In this document: piece after piece, positions 59,468 through 64,000 of the stretch | How the letters are laid out: the number at the start of each line of letters is the position of its first letter | Numbering within the stretch: the first letter of the stretch is position 1 | Assembly (NCBI GenBank): GCA_008360955.1 | Contig: LUCM01006817.1 | Span: 21,176 to 85,175, forward strand | Direction of reading: 5' to 3' | DNA: 64,000 nt | Source of the DNA: Fasciolopsis buskii | Lineage: Eukaryota > Platyhelminthes > Trematoda > Plagiorchiida > Fasciolidae | Translations under genes and position numbers: made by a program | The notes under the pieces: generated by a model | What the model was told of the DNA's origin: nothing | What the model saw: only the letters and a program-made list of their open reading frames with translations | The model's database searches: none

Positions 59468-61720
59468 ATGGAGCCAGGCGGTCTTATATTTGGCTAATTT
59501 GACACCGTGTGCGGTAGCTGCGATAGAGAAGTGGAACCTATTTTCGTCTGTTTCCGTTTAATTCTTGTCATTCATACCGGTTGTGTGCTTGGTAGTGTTG
59601 ATCGTATTTTCGCCCAACAAAATACATTACTTGTTCTCGTATGTTCAGTTTTTTACTGGTCGACTTACGCCATCCGTGTGACAAATCCCAAACCGAGCAC
59701 ATCACTCAAAGGTTTAGGCAAAGAACGTGAATGATTTAGCCATAGGAGCGATTCATTACCAATCTAGGTAAATTCCGTGTGCATTTCTACCAAGTTGTCA
59801 TTTCTGCGTTCCGGTTTTCCTTCAGTTCGCTATTTTTATCTCCCATGGATGAGGAGAAGGAATGCTTTTGCCTTGCGCGTGACTTCCCGCATGGCTTCGG
59901 AGGGTCATTGTCATCATGTTCTATCATAACTAACTGTTTTTTTTCAGTAACCGGCTCCACATAAATTCTCTTTCCCATATTTGTATGATGAGCACTGAAT
60001 AGAATTTTCCATGAAGTGGTTCACCAAGTGATGTCATCGCTCAGCTGACCATTAGGAAACCATGGAAGCACTGTACAACTGTTTCATCCTTGGTATTTCA
60101 CGGAAAATTGTTCTTCAGTTCTGCAAATGAGGCGCTTACATTTGATGTTGATTTGTGGGTTGTTCTTTCAATTGAATTTAGTATGTTAATCACTGGAAAA
60201 TGTGCTGTTTGGTTACGCCTCGTGTTCTTGTAAAATTTGATTGGGATTCAAAGGGTCATGTTTCGACTGGGAAGGATTCTTCAATCAAATTCACGGAAGA
60301 AGGCAATCTTTCTCTGTTTGTTATACGAAATTCTGAAGCTTCCCGGAGGGACCCGTAGCATACAAGGACGCCAAGATTCGAATCCACGACACCGAGGCTG
60401 GAACGCCATAAGGTTATCTTGATAAAAATAATCACATAATCCCTGTCTTGTAAACAGAAGTTGTAGTGATCGTGAGAAACCCCAGTGAGTACTTGTGGGC
60501 GGTAATCATAAAGGTATATGGTCCACGTTTGCCAGTTTTTCAGTAATGGACGATAAGTAGGAAGAACCACAATCGATGGACGAACACGATTTAGCCGAAC
60601 GATGAGCTGGACGGGGTTCATAAGGTAAAAATGGGTGAATGCAGCGTACAGTTGTGCGCATGTTTCTCGCCTCTGCGGAACCAGCGAAATGCGCTTGTCG
60701 CATGCGATTCTCATTTTGGTTGTTTGTTTACTGGATTTGCAAGACGGATATTCTGAAGTTCATTTTGACTAGGCTAAAGTAAATCAAACATTGGCTTTTG
60801 TACAAGGTGATGATCCTCTGAACGAAACTAAAATAAAATGTAAAAAGCATTGAAAATATTAAACCGTTTAACTGATCCTTCTTATGAACTTTATATGAAC
60901 CGTCATCGATGTTTATAAGGTTGGTTTGAGTGGGGTTCCAATGCGGCCGGAACAAATTGTCCAGTCGAACATACCCGGCGTCCTCAGTCGTCTCTTTCGA
61001 GTTAGTATTTTCGCCAAATGGCCTGGATTTTGTTAGGTGCATAATCGGATCATAAGCATTCCAAGCAATTTACAACATTATTGAATGGTGAACACGGTTA
61101 GTAATATTTGAGATAGGGCTTTTTGGTTTACGAAGAAAATACAGTAGGACATCCTAGTATCGGTGTCCTTCGTTGCATTTTTGCTGGTGCCTAATAATGA
61201 GCATAGAAAATCGAGAAATAAATTGACAGTTTGAACAGAAGTAAAGATTATTTTCGAACAATTGACTGTAAGCTCTTGCGATTTGGACTAAGTTTGCTTC
61301 CTGGTCTATTTGCCGCTCTTTGGCATTCCTCCGGCTTATTGAAAATAAATTTCAGATGCTTGTGGCACATCCGGTATAACTGATACTTGTTTTGTAATAG
61401 ATATTGTAGGGTATTGCGTGGTATTTTGTAACAAAGCGAGAAATGAAACGATGGGAGCCGCTCAGCTTTCGCCGTTTATTTTTGTCTTACTGTTTAGTTA
61501 GTCGATTATGATTTGTCCTGCTAAATGGGTCGGAAATATAGCTGTTGAGAACGGATATTCGTACACTAATGGTATTGTCAGTACTGAAGTTAGGCGCACG
61601 GTAGTGCACCTTAAAACCCACTCGATCGAATAGACATCGGAAGTAAATAGATCGGGACACGTCTCAGATCGGCTCCCGGTGTGTGCACTGTTTCTTGTAG
61701 CATACACTAGTTGGAAGGTG
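59468..61720. other. Downstream flank of AKR, unassigned
   Basis: AKR 3'UTR presumably lies at the start. A minus frame at 60714-60256 (152 codons) has no recognised motif. GATTCGAATCC at 60375-60385 matches a pol III B box, but no A box was found upstream, so neither a tRNA nor a tRNA-derived SINE can be called. Confidence 0.35.
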
Positions 61721-61734
61721 CATCAGAATAGTTA

Positions 61735-61880
61735 AACCATGATCTCGAGGAAGGGCATGAAAACCCTAATCAATGAATTGTTTCGAATGGGTCGAGTTAG
61801 GTTATCAGGTTGGGGTCCTCCGGATTACCCAATGCGACGGTTGGGGATTAGGCGGTATTGCTAAATGCCTCGGTGAGCGG
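61735..61880 (+). mobile_element. RTE 3'-end fragment
   Basis: One readable frame: SRKGMKTLINELFRMGRVRL, SGWGPPDYPMRRL. This matches the extreme C-terminus of the RTE copies elsewhere in the window (LTSGLTRVGPVRLPVWGPRD at 53.3 kb). The short length fits a 5'-truncated insertion. Confidence 0.62.
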
Positions 61881-63680
61881 CATTCTTTTCGAAATATTTC
61901 TAGTTCTCAACAGTTTTTTATCTCATGATCTTTCGACGTTCTTTTCGCTACTAATCGGTGCTGTAAGCTAGCGACGAAAACCAGAGCATGTGTTTGAAGG
62001 GTTGGCAGTGGTACAAACTGAGCTGGTGTACGTCCGGATTGCCGATTGTTTTATGCAATAGCTTAGATTCGACAAGTTTGCAGCAGCAACAAATGCAGCC
62101 TTAGTTGTCAACCGTGATTTGCCAACATTCAGGTTACTGAGAGCAAACCAGCGGAAAAGTGACGAAAACTGCCATCGTTCCGCACCGGGGATATACTGAT
62201 TATTATGAGAAATCACCTTAGATCCACTTAATGGAAGTCGATGATGTTACAGTCATTTTATCATTATTATGCCCATTTGTTTTATGGAAGTTCTATACCT
62301 AATTGTATTTACATGGATTTTGCACAAACACGTATCGGCATTTCAGTCAAGAAATGCATTCGCCATCTCGTCAAAATAGAGATAATAGAACAATCCGAAC
62401 AAAAAATCTGAAGCTTTGAGGTATTGTGAGAATTGTCAGTCACAATCTATTCCCAATTGGTGAGAATTTGGGCTAAGTAGAGAAAACTCGAGTTTCTGTA
62501 TATATTCGCTCAGAATGGTATGGAGCAGAAGGAAGAACGTGTCCTGGTGTCCTGGTGTCCTGGTGTGAGAATAGCATTTAGAACGATCATTGCTTAAAGG
62601 ATAGGAGGGATCCGAAATAATTTTTTGTGCTGGTTTTTCGCACGGGGATAGATGCATATCACACAGTTTGGTGTACATTTTTTTCTTCATTGGTATGAAT
62701 GATGCACTGCTGATAATTAACGGATCACAACTTAGGGCGAACGGTAGAGAAGAGCGAGAAAAACATTGATTAACAAATAGGGAGATAGTTTTTTAAACCT
62801 GAAGCTGCCGCAGTCTTCCTATGTAGGTGGATAGTCTGCCAAGTTTCTCTACACATTTGGAAATGTGACGTGATCATCTCAATTTCTTACTGATAGTCAT
62901 TCCCAAGTAGTTGACAGAATCTACCGTAGTGAGTGGTTTTGTGTTAAAGAAAGAAGGGCAAGGCGAACAAGCAGATGGAAGAGAAGTAGATGCACCCGTT
63001 AGAGATTCTGTGTCATACTTTAGAAGTAGTGAAGACATGCCAACAGGACGAATACTTGTGGTTATTTTGGTGTGTAGTTTTCTTGTTTTTCAGTTTTCCT
63101 ATGATTTTTACTGTTTGGTTTTCGAGCTACCATTTTAGAGGTGATTAACTTTTTTGAGCACTTATTTTTTCCTCAGCTTAGTTTTCTCTCCTTTATCAAC
63201 TTGGTAAATCTTTTAAGCGGTAAGTTGTAGGCGGATTTGTTGGCGTTATTTTGTTTATCATCTAGCATACAGATCAGAAAATTTAGTAGATTCGGAATAA
63301 CGAAGCATCTGCTTGTGCGGAGAAATAGCTGCGTGCCGGTTTGCTTTAATTATACTCCCACATCAAGAAAACGTCGGGTAACATTGAATAACTGGTTAGT
63401 TTGTTAGGGAATCCGTGATGTATAATGTAGTTAAATTCAAACGAGGAAAAATTTCAGGAGAGTAATTGGGTATAGATAATCCTGGTCGTGTGTAGCGATT
63501 ACCAGTGTTGATTTGGTAAATTAAATCACCTAAATTGAAGACAACAGCGGAAATGGAACTGCAGCATAGGTGGTTTAAGGGCTGGAGCTGCACTGGCAAC
63601 TTCATTGTGAGATGGTGGATTGCATATGCACTTCAGACGTTCCAAGCGCGAACGGTAACTAGAACATAAATTCTTGGTCG
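61881..63680. other. Unassigned stretch
   Basis: AT-rich and T-rich sequence with a three-copy 8-nt tandem repeat (GTCCTGGT at 62541-62564). Short frames only. Confidence 0.4.
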
Positions 63681-63689
63681 CCCCAGCTA

Positions 63690-64000
63690 CAATAAGACCA
63701 AGACCCTCCGGGGAAATACTAGTCTTAGGACGCCATAAAGCGGCGGGGTTCACTGCTCCTTCCCCAGCTCTGTTTATAGACGGAGAAGATGAAAGCAGTT
63801 AGAGAAATTTCAGTTTTGTTCTCCAAGATCCTCGTGGGGCGTGTCGACTTTTGTCCCCATTTTTAAGAATGACTCGCACATTGACTGCGCCAACCATAAG
63901 GGTATTGGTTTAATCCCGAATTCGTCAAAGTTGCTTTCGTCCATCATTGTTCTCAAGTTGTACAACATGCATAGAGAACGGTCTCTTGGGAAACAAGTTG
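63690..64000 (+). mobile_element. RTE-like LINE, RT start, runs off right edge
   Basis: Reads GRHKAAGFTAPSPALFIDG at about 63730-63785 (family: KxKAAGPDGLPPALFKDGG), then a stop and frame changes, then DCANHKGIGLIPNSSKLLSS. Positions 63882-64000 match 41214-41332 of the RTE copy in AKR intron 4 at 113 of 119 positions by eye (about 95%), so the two belong to one subfamily. The rest of the element lies outside the window. Confidence 0.82.

Overview
The window looks like nuclear DNA of a parasitic flatworm (digenean or tapeworm; the species cannot be fixed from sequence alone). The reasons are one host gene with three introns of only 34-38 nt near its 5' end, surrounded by a dense field of decayed non-LTR retrotransposons (RTE-like, CR1-like, jockey-like), a Penelope-like element with a GIY-YIG domain, and Ty3/gypsy scraps. 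This mix is familiar from schistosomes, liver flukes and pseudophyllidean cestodes. No rRNA, tRNA, CRISPR or prokaryotic-style operon was seen. Most open frames here are short and start at non-ATG codons, so frame length alone was not taken as evidence of a gene.

The only intact gene I can support is an aldo-keto reductase on the + strand, rebuilt from eight exons between 39,095 and 59,467. All splice sites are GT-AG, the predicted protein is 311 residues, and the whole catalytic tetrad (D43, Y48, K77, H110) is present. Exons 1-4 are packed into 540 nt. Introns 4, 5 and 6 have grown to about 2.9, 6.4 and 10.0 kb and hold an RTE copy, a jockey-like LINE, a second RTE copy and a CR1/jockey-like LINE, all in sense orientation. 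Intron 6 also holds an imperfect foldback element with 128-nt arms.

Layout. 1-3.3 kb: LINE, minus strand, running off the left edge. 3.3-15 kb: mostly unassignable, with one ORF1-like fragment near 10.8 kb. 15.3-19 kb: decayed plus-strand LINE. 22.3-23.1 kb: assembly gap, followed by a Penelope-like element (to 24.3 kb). 24.9-27.2 kb: minus-strand LINE 5' half. 31.4-32.2 kb: internally deleted CR1-like LINE, minus strand. 32.4-34.2 kb: RTE-like LINE, minus strand. 34.6-38.4 kb: gypsy RNase H and gypsy integrase tail flanking a nearly full-length RTE. 39.1-59.5 kb: the reductase gene. 61.7-61.9 kb and 63.7-64.0 kb: further RTE fragments, the last running off the right edge.

Apart from the reductase, nothing here looks functional: every element examined carries stops, frameshifts or deletions. 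I found no convincing new multi-gene system. The most unusual structures are the foldback element in intron 6, the apparent nesting of RTE inside gypsy, the all-sense LINE load in the reductase introns, and a weak aquaporin-like fragment near 57.7 kb.
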